A stretch of DNA of 64,000 nt from Streptomyces sp. NBC_01232 (GCF_035989885.1 NZ_CP108518.1:3826501-3890500); one strand, 5' to 3'; counted from the stretch's first letter, positions 43,650-52,052 are shown. Program-made: numbers and translations. Notes: generated by a model not told the origin, from the letters alone.

Positions 43650-43813
43650 GTCGTCTCTTTCGGATCTTGTCGGGCCCGCGCTGCCCGGCACCGCACCTCG
43701 CTGCGTTGTCGGGGCTCCCGAGTACGTCCAGTACAAGGGAGCTCCTCCGCCTTGCGATGCACGGCACCGGACAACGCGGGCTCGGCCGACAAGATCCGAA
43801 AGAGGCGGCCTAG
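43646..43813. mobile_element. 168-bp palindromic CTAG-bounded element B (MITE-like)
   Basis: Bounded by CTAG on both sides. Terminal inverted repeats of 28 bp (ctaggtcgtctctttcgg... / ...ccgaaagaggcggcctag) with two mismatches. The internal sequence is largely self-complementary too, so the element folds into one long hairpin with a loop near 'gagtacgtccagtac'. The right CTAG supplies the stop of the DUF4031 gene on the minus strand. A homologous copy lies at 58925-59120. No transposase is encoded. Confidence 0.75.
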
Positions 43814-44079
43814 GCCGCCGGCCGGCCCTTGGGGCGGCGCAGGCCCGCCGCGGTGAGGCGGCGGACGAGTTCCTTGCTGCCGATCTCCACAGCCCCCGCG
43901 CCGACCGCGTCCGCGTACCGGTAGGACGGCACGTCGTAGTGGTCCCGTTCGAAGGCCCTCGGCGGGCAGCCGATGCCCGCCGCGAAGGCGTGCAGCTCCT
44001 CGTACGACACGTCGCTGACCAGGTGCGACCACATGCGGCCGTGGCCCGGCCAGGTCGGCGGGTCGATGTATACGGTCAC
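43810..44079 (-). CDS. DUF4031 family protein
   Basis: An 89-residue protein ('MTVYIDPPTWPGHGRMWSHL', 'VSDVSYEELHAFAAGIGCPP', 'RAFERDHYDVPSYRYADAV') matching DUF4031, a family of unknown function seen in many bacteria. GTG at 44079, 7 bp after the stop of the upstream gene, so the two form an operon. Its TAG stop is part of the CTAG border of element B. The protein may be an enzyme with conserved Asp, His and Tyr residues. Confidence 0.82.
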   Translation of the reverse strand: MTVYIDPPTWPGHGRMWSHLVSDVSYEELHAFAAGIGCPPRAFERDHYDVPSYRYADAVGAGAVEIGSKELVRRLTAAGLRRPKGRPAA

Positions 44080-44086
44080 CGGCGGC

Positions 44087-44461
44087 TCACCGGAGGCCGA
44101 AGACGGGACCCAGGCCGCCGATCGCGGCCACCTTCACACCCGCCTCCGAGCACACCCAGTGCGGGTCGGGTCCCAGCTCCGGCTCCACGTCGAGCGCGTG
44201 CGGCTCGCCGTGGTTGCAGACCGGGCAGAGCGGCCATCGTCCGTACTTCTCCAGCAGCGCGTCCTTCACGTCCTGGGCGACAAGTCCGGCAAGGTAGTCG
44301 ACCCCCTCCGGCCACTGCTCCACCCACCACCGGCGGTGCGTGACCGAGTCCTCGACGAGGGAGACGACATCGGCATCGGCGACCTCACCGGCAGCGAGAT
44401 CGGCGAGAACGAGGGCACGGGCGACGTGCAGCGCCTGTTCCAGGGGGGTCGCGTGGTCCAT
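44087..44461 (-). CDS. Hypothetical protein with zinc-ribbon-like end
   Basis: A 124-residue protein. The N-terminal ~80 residues are helical and acidic ('DHATPLEQALHVARALVLAD'). The C-terminus has 'WPLCPVCNHGEPHALDVEP' and 'HWVCSEAGVKVAAIG', where two cysteines and a histidine could bind metal. ATG at 44461. It is followed by the DUF4031 gene and is divergent from the murR-type regulator with about 100 bp between. I do not recognise the family. Confidence 0.62.
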   Translation of the reverse strand: MDHATPLEQALHVARALVLADLAAGEVADADVVSLVEDSVTHRRWWVEQWPEGVDYLAGLVAQDVKDALLEKYGRWPLCPVCNHGEPHALDVEPELGPDPHWVCSEAGVKVAAIGGLGPVFGLR

Positions 44462-44526
44462 GCGCCCATTGTGGACCCGCAGGGGCCCGGTGATGAAGGC
44501 CCTCTTTCCGGAGGCCCAATGGCGTA

Positions 44527-44562
44527 TTGACCGGAGCCGGCGCTGAAAATAAATTTCAGATG
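44527..44562 (+). promoter_or_regulatory. Promoter and overlapping operator of the murR operon (leaderless)
   Basis: TTGACC (44527-44532), 17-bp spacer, TAAATT (44550-44555). The expected start site falls at or within 1-2 nt of the GTG start codon (44562), so the mRNA appears leaderless; there is no Shine-Dalgarno. The palindrome CTGAAA-N5-TTTCAG (44543-44559) covers the -10 box, a layout that suits autorepression by the MurR/RpiR protein. Confidence 0.65.
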
Positions 44563-45515
44563 TGAGCCAGAACACGAAGGAAACTTCCAGCCCCGTCAAC
44601 GGCCCCACCGACGGCCCCGCCCCGGCTCCCCCGCCGCACGCCCTCCGGGCCCGGATCCGCAGCCTCGCCCCGTCCCTGCCCCGCTCCGTGCAGGCCGTCG
44701 CCGAAGCCGTCGCCGCCGACCCCGCCGCCTGTGCCCGGCTCACCGTCTCCGCCCTCGCCGAGCACACCGGCACCAGCGAGGCCACCGTCGTCCGCACCGC
44801 ACGCCTCCTCGGCTACCCCGGCTACCGCGACCTGCGCCTCGCGCTCGCCGCCCTCGCCGCCCAGCAGGAATCCGGCACCGCCCCCGCAGTCACCGTCGAC
44901 ATAGCCGTCGACGACCCCCTCGCGGACGTCGTCGCCAAGCTGGCCCACGAGGAGGCGCAGACCCTCACCGACACCGCCGCCGCACTCGACCTCACCCAGC
45001 TCGCCGCCGCCGTCACCGCCCTCGCCACCGCCCGCCGCATCGACATCTACGGCGTCGGCGCCTCCGCCCTCGTCGGCCAGGACCTCGCCCAGAAGCTGCT
45101 GCGCATCGGCCTCCTCGCCCACGCGCACAGCGACCCGCACCTGGCCGTCACGGGCGCCGTCCAGCTTCGCCCCGGCGATGTCGCCGTCGCGATCACCCAC
45201 TCCGGCACCACCGGCGACGTGATCGAGCCGCTGCGCGTCGCGTTCGAGCGCGGCGCCACCACCCTCGCCCTCACCGGCCGCCCCACCAGCCCCGTCACCC
45301 GCCACGCCGATCTCGTCCTGACCACCTCCGCCGCCCGCGAGACCCACCTGCGCCCGGCCGCCATGTCCAGCAGGACCAGCCAGCTGCTCGTCGTCGACTG
45401 CCTCTTCGTCGGCATCGCGCAGCAGACCTACGAGACCGCCGCACCCGCCCTCACCGCCTCCTACGAAGCCCTCGCCCACCGCCGCACGCGCCACCCGCCA
45501 GGGAGTCACCGATGA
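44562..45515 (+). CDS. MurR/RpiR-family transcriptional regulator
   Basis: A 317-residue regulator. The N-terminal HTH_6 domain is 'SVQAVAEAVAADPAACARLT' with 'VSALAEHTGTSEATVVRTAR'. The C-terminal SIS domain ('RRIDIYGVGASALVGQDLAQ', 'GDVAVAITHSGTTGDVIEPL') senses a phosphosugar, by analogy N-acetylmuramic acid 6-phosphate. It overlaps murQ (ATGA) and heads a murR-murQ-PTS operon. GTG at 44562, at the predicted transcription start. Confidence 0.92.
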   Translation: MSQNTKETSSPVNGPTDGPAPAPPPHALRARIRSLAPSLPRSVQAVAEAVAADPAACARLTVSALAEHTGTSEATVVRTARLLGYPGYRDLRLALAALAAQQESGTAPAVTVDIAVDDPLADVVAKLAHEEAQTLTDTAAALDLTQLAAAVTALATARRIDIYGVGASALVGQDLAQKLLRIGLLAHAHSDPHLAVTGAVQLRPGDVAVAITHSGTTGDVIEPLRVAFERGATTLALTGRPTSPVTRHADLVLTTSAARETHLRPAAMSSRTSQLLVVDCLFVGIAQQTYETAAPALTASYEALAHRRTRHPPGSHR

Positions 45516-46435
45516 CCGCCTACGCAGAACTCCGCGCCCAGCTGGAAACGCTCACCACCGAGGCCTTCCGCCCGGAGCTCGCCGAGATCGACCGGCTGTC
45601 CACCCTCGACATCGCCCGCACCATGAACGCCGAGGACGCCACCGTCCCGGCCGCCGTCGCCGGCCAGCTGCCGCAGATCGCCGCCGCCGTCGACGCGATC
45701 GCCGAGCGCATGGCCCGCGGCGGCCGGCTCGTCTACGCGGGCGCCGGCACGGCCGGCCGGATGGGCGTCCTGGACGCCAGCGAATGCCCGCCCACCTTCA
45801 ACACCGACCCGTCCGAGGTCGTCGGCCTGATCGCCGGCGGCCCCTCCGCCATGGTCAAGGCCGTTGAGGGCGCCGAGGACTCCAAGGAGCTGGCCGCCGA
45901 GGACCTCACCGCACTGCGGATCGGGCCGGACGACACGGTCGTCGGCATCTCCGCCTCCGGCCGCACCCCGTACGCGATCGGCGCCGTCGAGTCCGCCCGT
46001 ACCCGCGGCGCGCTCACCGTCGGGCTCTCCTGCAACGCCGGTTCCGCCCTCGCCGCGGCCGCCGACCACGGCATCGAGGTGGTCGTCGGACCCGAACTCC
46101 TCACCGGATCCACCCGCCTGAAGGCCGGCACCGCGCAGAAGCTCGTCCTCAACCTCATCTCGACCATCACGATGATCCGCCTCGGGAAGACCTACGGGAA
46201 CCTCATGGTCGACATGCGCTCCTCGAACGAGAAGCTGCGCGCCCGTGCCCGACGCATCGTGGCGCTGGCCACCGGAGCGCCCGACGAGGAGATCGAGGCG
46301 GCCCTCACCGCCACCGGCGGCGAGGTCAAGAACGCCGTCCTCGTCGTCCTCGGCGGAGTCGACGGCCCCACGGCCGCCGAGCTGCTCGCCGCATCGCAGG
46401 GCCACCTGCGCGCCGCCCTCGCCCGTACTCGCTGA
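45512..46435 (+). CDS. murQ: N-acetylmuramic acid 6-phosphate etherase
   Basis: A 307-residue enzyme that cleaves the lactyl ether of MurNAc 6-phosphate to GlcNAc 6-phosphate and D-lactate. 'GRLVYAGAGTAGRMGVLDAS' and 'ECPPTFNTDPSEVVGLIAGG' contain the catalytic Glu; 'VGISASGRTPYAIGAVESAR' and 'KLVLNLISTITMIRLGKTYG' complete the SIS fold. It overlaps the regulator gene by ATGA, so the two are coupled. With the PTS gene downstream it forms a peptidoglycan-sugar recycling operon. Confidence 0.95.
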   Translation: MTAYAELRAQLETLTTEAFRPELAEIDRLSTLDIARTMNAEDATVPAAVAGQLPQIAAAVDAIAERMARGGRLVYAGAGTAGRMGVLDASECPPTFNTDPSEVVGLIAGGPSAMVKAVEGAEDSKELAAEDLTALRIGPDDTVVGISASGRTPYAIGAVESARTRGALTVGLSCNAGSALAAAADHGIEVVVGPELLTGSTRLKAGTAQKLVLNLISTITMIRLGKTYGNLMVDMRSSNEKLRARARRIVALATGAPDEEIEAALTATGGEVKNAVLVVLGGVDGPTAAELLAASQGHLRAALARTR

Positions 46436-46458
46436 CCCCCGACCCAAGGCGATCCCAC

Positions 46459-47988
46459 ATGTCCACTGACAAGAACCGCGCCACCGCCGCCGCGATCCTT
46501 CCGCTGGTCGGCGGCCCGGACAACATCATCTCGATCGCGCACTGCATGACCCGCCTGCGCATCTCACTGCGCGACCGCTCGCTGGTCCAGGACGAGGCCC
46601 TGCGCGCCCTGCCCGCGGTGCTCGGCGTGGTCGAGGACGACACATACCAGATCGTGCTGGGCCCAGGCGCCGTTGCCCGCGTGACCCCGGAGTTCGAGGC
46701 ACTCGTCGAGGAGGCCCGTGCCGCCGCACCGGCCGCACCCCCCGCCGGCGGCACCACCGGCCCCACCCCGGCCGGGGCGATCACCGCGGACGGCCTCGCC
46801 GCCCACGGCGCGGCGCTGAAGGAGGCTCAGAAGGCGAGGAACGCGACCCCCTTCAAGCTGTTCCTGCGCCGGATCGCGAACATCTTCGTGCCGCTGATCC
46901 CGGCACTCATCGGCTGCGGCATCATCGCCGGCCTGAACGGGCTGCTGAACAATCTCGGCTGGGTGCCCGCCGTCGTACCGGCGTTGGCCGCGATCTCGGC
47001 GGGCTTCATGTCCCTGATCGCGGTCTTCGTCGGATACAACACGGCCAAGGAGTTCGGCGGCACGCCCATCCTCGGCGGCGCCGTCGCCGCCGTCATCGTC
47101 TTCCCCGGCGTCGCGAAGATCGACGCCTTCGGGCTGGAGCTGAAACCCGGCCAGGGCGGCGTGCTCGGCGCGCTCGCCGCCGCCCTCCTCGCCGTGTACG
47201 TGGAGAAGTGGTGCCGCACCTGGGTCCCCGAGGCCCTGGACGTCCTCGTCACCCCCACCCTCACCGTGCTGATCTCGGGCCTGGTCACCCTCTTCGGCCT
47301 GATGTATCTCGCCGGCGAGGCCTCCGCCGCCATCGGCACCTTCGCGAACTGGCTCCTCACCGGCGGCGGCGCCTTTGCCGGCCTGGTCCTCGGCGGCCTC
47401 TTCCTCCCCCTCGTGATGCTCGGCCTGCACCAGGCCCTGATCCCCATCCACACCACCCTCATCGAGCAGGACGGCTACACCGTCCTGCTGCCCATCCTCG
47501 CCATGGCGGGCGCGGGCCAGGTCGGCGCGGCCATCGCCGTCCACTACCGGCTCCCGCGCAACGGCTCGCTCCGCGCCACCATCAGGTCCGCCCTCCCGGC
47601 CGGCTTCCTGGGCATCGGCGAACCGCTGATCTACGGCGTCTCCCTGCCGCTCGGCCGCCCCTTCGTCACCGCCTGCATCGGCGGCGCGGCCGGCGGCGCC
47701 TTCGTCGGCCTCTTCCACCAACTGGGCGTCGCCTTCGGCTCCACCGCCATCGGCCCCTCCGGCTGGGCCCTGTTCCCGCTGCTGGACGGCCGGTCGAGCG
47801 CCGGTGTCACCCTCGCGATCTACGCGGGCGGCCTGCTGGTCGGCTACCTGGTGGGCTTCGTCGCCACCTACTTCTTCGGCTTCACCCGCCGGATGCTGGC
47901 CGACCTCGACACCGACCCGGACACGGACACCGCCCCGGAGACCGCCAGCTCTCCCGAAGCGCCCCCGAAGGAACACGTCCCGGCCTAG
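46459..47988 (+). CDS. PTS transporter EIIBC, probable MurNAc permease
   Basis: A 509-residue protein: EIIB domain at the N-terminus with the phosphorylated Cys29 in 'NIISIAHCMTRLRISLRDRS', a Pro/Ala linker (about 92-115), then an EIIC domain of the glucose superfamily with about ten helices, including 'GFLGIGEPLIYGVSLPLGRP'. There is no EIIA, which is usual for MurP-like systems that borrow EIIA-Crr. Placement after murQ suggests MurNAc uptake and phosphorylation. Its TAG stop is also a CTAG site, followed directly by a 33-bp tandem repeat. Confidence 0.9.
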   Translation: MSTDKNRATAAAILPLVGGPDNIISIAHCMTRLRISLRDRSLVQDEALRALPAVLGVVEDDTYQIVLGPGAVARVTPEFEALVEEARAAAPAAPPAGGTTGPTPAGAITADGLAAHGAALKEAQKARNATPFKLFLRRIANIFVPLIPALIGCGIIAGLNGLLNNLGWVPAVVPALAAISAGFMSLIAVFVGYNTAKEFGGTPILGGAVAAVIVFPGVAKIDAFGLELKPGQGGVLGALAAALLAVYVEKWCRTWVPEALDVLVTPTLTVLISGLVTLFGLMYLAGEASAAIGTFANWLLTGGGAFAGLVLGGLFLPLVMLGLHQALIPIHTTLIEQDGYTVLLPILAMAGAGQVGAAIAVHYRLPRNGSLRATIRSALPAGFLGIGEPLIYGVSLPLGRPFVTACIGGAAGGAFVGLFHQLGVAFGSTAIGPSGWALFPLLDGRSSAGVTLAIYAGGLLVGYLVGFVATYFFGFTRRMLADLDTDPDTDTAPETASSPEAPPKEHVPA

Positions 47989-47990
47989 GT

Positions 47991-48089
47991 CGGCCGCCGC
48001 GCGGAGCGCCGGGGTGGGCGGGGCGGCCGCCGCGCGGAGCGCCGGGGTGGGCGGGGCGGCCGCCGCGCGGAGCGCCGGGGTGGGCGGGG
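47991..48089. repeat. 33-bp tandem repeat, three exact copies
   Basis: The unit cggccgccgcgcggagcgcc plus 13 more bases is present three times without change (47991-48023, 48024-48056, 48057-48089), then a partial copy. It starts 2 bp after the PTS stop codon and lies before a convergent hydrolase gene. Each unit contains gcggccgccgc palindromes. The period of 33 (11 codons) gives open frames on both strands, but no gene is likely there. Confidence 0.85.
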
Positions 48090-48122
48090 CGGCTGCCGGG
48101 CCGGTGCCGCCCACCCCCGTGG

Positions 48123-49379
48123 TCACTGGGCCACGATCTCGTTCACGATCCACTCCCCGAGTTCCACGGTCATGGTGGTGTGGCCCTCGTTGCGGCCGGC
48201 GCACAGGAAGGCGTCGAGCGCGCTGTCGTCCGCGGCGATCGGGCGGTACAGCGCCTTCGGGTCGTTGATGTCGCCGGACGCGACGGCGCTGATGGCGGGG
48301 ATGAAACAGGACGTGGTGATGACGTCCGGGTCGACAGCGTTGCCGAGCAGGGTCATGAGGAGGGCGGCGAGGCCGAAGCTGCCGGTGTCGCCGACCGGGG
48401 ACTGCATGGTGAACAGACCGCCGGGAGCGCCGTCGATGTCGGGCAGCCCGCTGGTGCGCACCATGGTCGCCTCCTCGCCGGCCTTCTGCAGCCTGGCGAC
48501 GATCTGGTCACCCTGGGCCTGGATCTTCAGCCAGGTGTCCTTCAGCGTTTCACCGTCGCCCCGCACCGCGATCGCGTCGGCCTCGGCGCCGTTTCCGGCA
48601 CCGGTGTCCACGCCGTTGGCGACACCGATCTTGCGGACGTTCCGCGGCCACTCCCCGATGTCGTCGAGCTTGCGGAGGAACGCGAGCCGCTCCGATGCCT
48701 GCTTCGGCTCGGCGTCGACCTTGCCGATGTGCCACCGGGCCATTTCCTTCGCCGCGGGGCTGTTGAGCAGCCCGGAGAGCTGGCGCAGCACGGGGCCCAG
48801 CGTGGGGTTGTCTCCCCACTTGTCCGTCGCGTAGTGGGTGAAGGCCTGGAGGGAGACCGGGAACCACGCTCCCTGGTGGGGGGTGTCGTAGGAGAGGTAG
48901 GTGCCGGTCTCGTGGTCCGGGAGGCCGGGGTCGTTCTCCATCCTGGCCAGCGCGTAGCGGGTGATGAGCCCACCCATGCTGAAGCCGCCCACGACCAGCT
49001 TCGCGCGACCCACCCGCTCGGCGACGGCCCTGCTGATGCACTCGATCGCGGTCTCGGCGTTGGCCGTGATCGAGGCCGTCCGGTCGTGGTAGCCGAGGAT
49101 GATCACATCGCGGCCGGTGGCGTGCAGCTCACTGATGAAGCGGTAGTTCCCGTTCTCCTCCAGCCCGTGCCAGAGCTGGTCGATGTTGGTCGATCCACCC
49201 GAGAAGCCGTCGGAGAGGATGACGGGCCGAATGAGCTGCCGGCGGTTCAGCGGGCTGTAGTACACCCAGGCCGTGCCGCCCTCCAGGGGCCACTCGTCGT
49301 GCGCTTCCGGCGCGGGAGGAAAGGAGGAACGGGCGTGCGGGGAGGCAGGCCCCCAGATGTCAACGACGGTGTTGGACAT
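48123..49379 (-). CDS. Alpha/beta-hydrolase, lipase-like
   Basis: A 418-residue protein with the nucleophile elbow 'LVVGGFSMGGLITRYALARM' (G-x-S-x-G at about residues 167-171) and an N-terminal 'RPVILSDGFSGGSTNIDQLW' that forms the oxyanion strand. The C-terminal His is likely in 'GRNEGHTTMTVELGEWIV'. No signal peptide at the chosen ATG (49379), which has an AAGGAG site 9 nt upstream. Related to triacylglycerol lipase/PGAP1-like families; the substrate is unknown. Confidence 0.8.
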   Translation of the reverse strand: MSNTVVDIWGPASPHARSSFPPAPEAHDEWPLEGGTAWVYYSPLNRRQLIRPVILSDGFSGGSTNIDQLWHGLEENGNYRFISELHATGRDVIILGYHDRTASITANAETAIECISRAVAERVGRAKLVVGGFSMGGLITRYALARMENDPGLPDHETGTYLSYDTPHQGAWFPVSLQAFTHYATDKWGDNPTLGPVLRQLSGLLNSPAAKEMARWHIGKVDAEPKQASERLAFLRKLDDIGEWPRNVRKIGVANGVDTGAGNGAEADAIAVRGDGETLKDTWLKIQAQGDQIVARLQKAGEEATMVRTSGLPDIDGAPGGLFTMQSPVGDTGSFGLAALLMTLLGNAVDPDVITTSCFIPAISAVASGDINDPKALYRPIAADDSALDAFLCAGRNEGHTTMTVELGEWIVNEIVAQ

Positions 49380-49652
49380 ACTCGGTCGGCTCCTTGCGTA
49401 GTCATGGAACCACCGCACGCAGGCACGGTGATCCGGGGCGGGCCGGGAGTTCCTGAGGCCCAGCAGCTCCCTGCCGCCCGGCATCCTCACACCAGGTCAC
49501 CGACCGCTCCCCGCGCCTCTGACCAGGGAAACCATCCCTCCGAGTGATCATCTTCAGCATTCGGGCGAGGCCCAGAGCACCAAAATCGTTTCGCCATCGG
49601 GGAGTTGCCGACCGCCGGAGAGACCCCGAACCCCGGCTGCCATGCTGTGCGG

Positions 49653-50039
49653 ATGCTGCTCCCCGCCGAAGCCGTCGCCGCCACGACCCGCATCGACGTC
49701 GTACGCATCACCGCCGGTCCCGAGCACCACGGCGGCCCGATGACCGGGCCCGTCGTCGGGTACTGGGAGGGGCCCGCCGTCGCGGAGATGCTCACGGCCG
49801 TACGGAAGATCCCCGCCGCCGACCTCACCCTGTGCGGGTTCGCCCCCGGCTGGGGCCTGCGCGCGTACGCCGACCCGGCCGAGCCGCCCCTGTACGAAGC
49901 GGCGTTCTGCTACGGCTGCGACATGGCCTGGCTCTGGGGCCCCCGGGTCCCGGAGCCGCTGCACCGCCAGACCTTCGCCTCGGACTCGCCGTACGCCTTG
50001 TTCCTGCGCATGCGCATGCGCGCCGCGGGTCCGCAATGA
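49653..50039 (+). CDS. Hypothetical protein
   Basis: A 128-residue protein beginning 'MLLPAEAVAATTRIDVVRIT' and containing 'GYWEGPAVAEMLTAVRKIPA' and 'AFCYGCDMAWLWGPRVPEPL' with two nearby cysteines. I do not recognise the family; it resembles small streptomycete proteins of unknown function. ATG at 49653; no strong ribosome site. It is followed 8 bp later by a GNAT gene, so the two are probably co-transcribed. Confidence 0.62.
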   Translation: MLLPAEAVAATTRIDVVRITAGPEHHGGPMTGPVVGYWEGPAVAEMLTAVRKIPAADLTLCGFAPGWGLRAYADPAEPPLYEAAFCYGCDMAWLWGPRVPEPLHRQTFASDSPYALFLRMRMRAAGPQ

Positions 50040-50046
50040 TGCCGAC

Positions 50047-50637
50047 ATGATCAACTCCATACCTCCCGTGGTCCCCGCCGGTCGGATGCGCGCCCTGCCG
50101 CAGCCCGAGTTCGAGTTGCCGGGCGGCATGCTGCTGCGCCCCTGGGCGGCGTACGACATTCCCGCGCTCGTCGAGTCCTGCCTCGACCCTGACATCCGGC
50201 ACTGGAACCGGCCCGCCCTCCTCACCCCCGCCGAGGCCGAGGAACGGATCGCCCGCTGGCACGCCCGCTGGCAGGCCGAGGAGGCCGCGATCTGGGCCGT
50301 CGCCCCCGCCGCCGGAGGCCCGGCGGTCGGCCTCATCGGCGTCGGCGACCTCGACCTCGCGGGCGGCAGCGGCGAGATCCTCTACTGGCTGCTGCCCGCC
50401 GGACGCGGCCGCGGGGTCATGGTGCCGGCCACCGAACGCGTCAGCCGCTGGGCCTTCGAGGACCTGGGCCTGCAGCGCGTACGGATCACCCATTCCGTGG
50501 CCAACCCGGCCTCCTGCGCCATCGCGACCAAGGCCGGCTTCCCCCTGGAGGGCACCATGCGCGGAGCCCTCCTGCACGCGGACGGCTGGCACGACGAGCA
50601 CCTGCACGCCCGCCTGCGCACCGACGCTCCGGCGTAG
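50047..50637 (+). CDS. GNAT-family N-acetyltransferase
   Basis: A 196-residue GNAT protein. Acetyl-CoA-binding signature 'WLLPAGRGRGVMVPATERVS' (motif A Q/R-x-x-G-x-G-like) and 'LGLQRVRITHSVANPASCAI' then 'KAGFPLEGTMRGALLHADGW', typical of the RimJ/RimL branch. N-terminal 'GMLLRPWAAYDIPALVESCL' is the first strand-helix of the fold. Substrate unknown. ATG at 50047 just after the preceding gene. Confidence 0.9.
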   Translation: MINSIPPVVPAGRMRALPQPEFELPGGMLLRPWAAYDIPALVESCLDPDIRHWNRPALLTPAEAEERIARWHARWQAEEAAIWAVAPAAGGPAVGLIGVGDLDLAGGSGEILYWLLPAGRGRGVMVPATERVSRWAFEDLGLQRVRITHSVANPASCAIATKAGFPLEGTMRGALLHADGWHDEHLHARLRTDAPA

Positions 50638-50642
50638 ACCGG

Positions 50643-52052
50643 TCACTTGGGCGGACTCACGGTCTTCACCGTGGCGCGGGCCTTCTCCAGCAGCTCCTGA
50701 TAGGGCGTCTGCGCCATGATTCCGCGCACCTGCGAGAGGCCGTACCGCTTGATGGCGTCTTCGTTCGAGAAGGGTTCGTTCGGGTCGAACTCGATCCGCT
50801 GCCCGGGTGGCGACACATCCACATTGATGCGCGGCCATTCCTTGTTGGCGACCCTCCACACGGTCACACGCTGCGGACCGCGGGTCGCGTTCAGGATTTC
50901 GCTGCTGTTCTCGATCTGCGACCGGTACCGGTACTTCGCACCCGCCGGAGTCCCCTTCTCCGCATCCTTCCTGATCGTCTCGGCTCCCACCCTGGTACGC
51001 GCGAAGCCGGCGGACATCGTCATCCTGTCCTTTCTGATCACGTACACCTCGGTCTGGGCCCTGAGCGCCTCGTAGGGACGCTTCTCGGCATTTTCGGGAT
51101 CCGTGATCTCGACCACGGCGTCCTGCGCCACTTCCTCCCCCGGATTCAGCACTCGGCCGACAGGTGTGACGAACTCTCCGTCGTAGATCAGGTCGAAGGC
51201 GGTGGGCTTGATTTCGGGCGGACTGGCCGGCGCACCATGAATCCAGTAGATGCTGCCGAGAACGTAGACGGGCACCTGGCCGGCGTTCTTCACGTACAGA
51301 TGTACCGTCACGTACATCGGCGCTCCGCTCCTGGCCAGATTCGCCTCCCTGAACTCGGCCCCGCTCTGTATCAGAGGGGTCGTCATATAGGGAACGTAGA
51401 CTTGCGAATACGCCAGGTTGGAGGCGGCGAGAAGGCTGGAGACGATCACCCCGATCGCGATCGACCTGGGAATGGAGAGGCCCATCCACGCCCGGCACAC
51501 GTGGAGTTCGGACAGGGCCGCCAAGGACCAGACGCAGAGGGCTATCCCGATCGTGGTGTACCGGTTGAAGTGCTCGCCGATCTGCAGCAGCAGGAGGGAG
51601 ACGCTGCAGAAGAGGGCGATCAGGACGCCGACCAGAACGGCCACCCCCGAGTAGCACCACCGCCGCTTGCCCCAGTAGTCGACAGCGGCGACGGCGGTAC
51701 CCAGCTCCACCAACGCCACCGCAACAATGGTGCATCCCGCGATGCGTCCGCCGTAGGTCAGAGCATCGCCGCTGTCCGCGTATCCGATCTTGAAGAGCGG
51801 ATACGCGGTGGCGAGGAGACCGAGGACCATGAAGAGGCCGGTCGCCCTCCGCAACCCCGCTCGATCCGGCCAGACGGTTCCGTCCTCACCGAGCCAGCGG
51901 ACGGGATGTCCGTCGGGCACGCCATCACGCCTCAGCACTCTTCGGAGTTCCTTGTCCGACCAGACCTTGCCCGCGAAAATGCCGTCGATCAGAACCTTCC
52001 GCAGACCACGGTCATCAGGCGCCCCCACGGTGACCACGGGTGTGTTCGCCAT
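50643..52052 (-). CDS. Multi-pass membrane protein of unknown family
   Basis: A 469-residue protein. N-terminal ~65 residues are soluble and begin 'MANTPVVTVGAPDDRGLRKV' ('GLRKVLIDGIFAGKVWSDKE' resembles a small interaction domain), followed by about four to six helices (about 75-230; 'ATGLFMVLGLLATAYPLFKI', 'VLVGVLIALFCSVSLLLLQI'), and a ~230-residue extracytoplasmic or cytosolic beta-rich C-terminus. Codon use appears slightly less GC-biased than in neighbours. I do not recognise it. The start is ATG at 52052 with no close ribosome site. Confidence 0.6.
   Translation of the reverse strand: MANTPVVTVGAPDDRGLRKVLIDGIFAGKVWSDKELRRVLRRDGVPDGHPVRWLGEDGTVWPDRAGLRRATGLFMVLGLLATAYPLFKIGYADSGDALTYGGRIAGCTIVAVALVELGTAVAAVDYWGKRRWCYSGVAVLVGVLIALFCSVSLLLLQIGEHFNRYTTIGIALCVWSLAALSELHVCRAWMGLSIPRSIAIGVIVSSLLAASNLAYSQVYVPYMTTPLIQSGAEFREANLARSGAPMYVTVHLYVKNAGQVPVYVLGSIYWIHGAPASPPEIKPTAFDLIYDGEFVTPVGRVLNPGEEVAQDAVVEITDPENAEKRPYEALRAQTEVYVIRKDRMTMSAGFARTRVGAETIRKDAEKGTPAGAKYRYRSQIENSSEILNATRGPQRVTVWRVANKEWPRINVDVSPPGQRIEFDPNEPFSNEDAIKRYGLSQVRGIMAQTPYQELLEKARATVKTVSPPK

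Noticed and set aside
43576..43813. Elements A and B as ordinary terminators
   Set aside because: They lie between convergent genes and could terminate, but identical arms at a second locus, CTAG borders and internal palindromy over 160 bp fit mobile repeats better; a terminator role is not excluded.
47991..48089. 33-bp repeats as a CRISPR array
   Set aside because: The copies are directly adjacent with no unique spacers and no cas genes are near.
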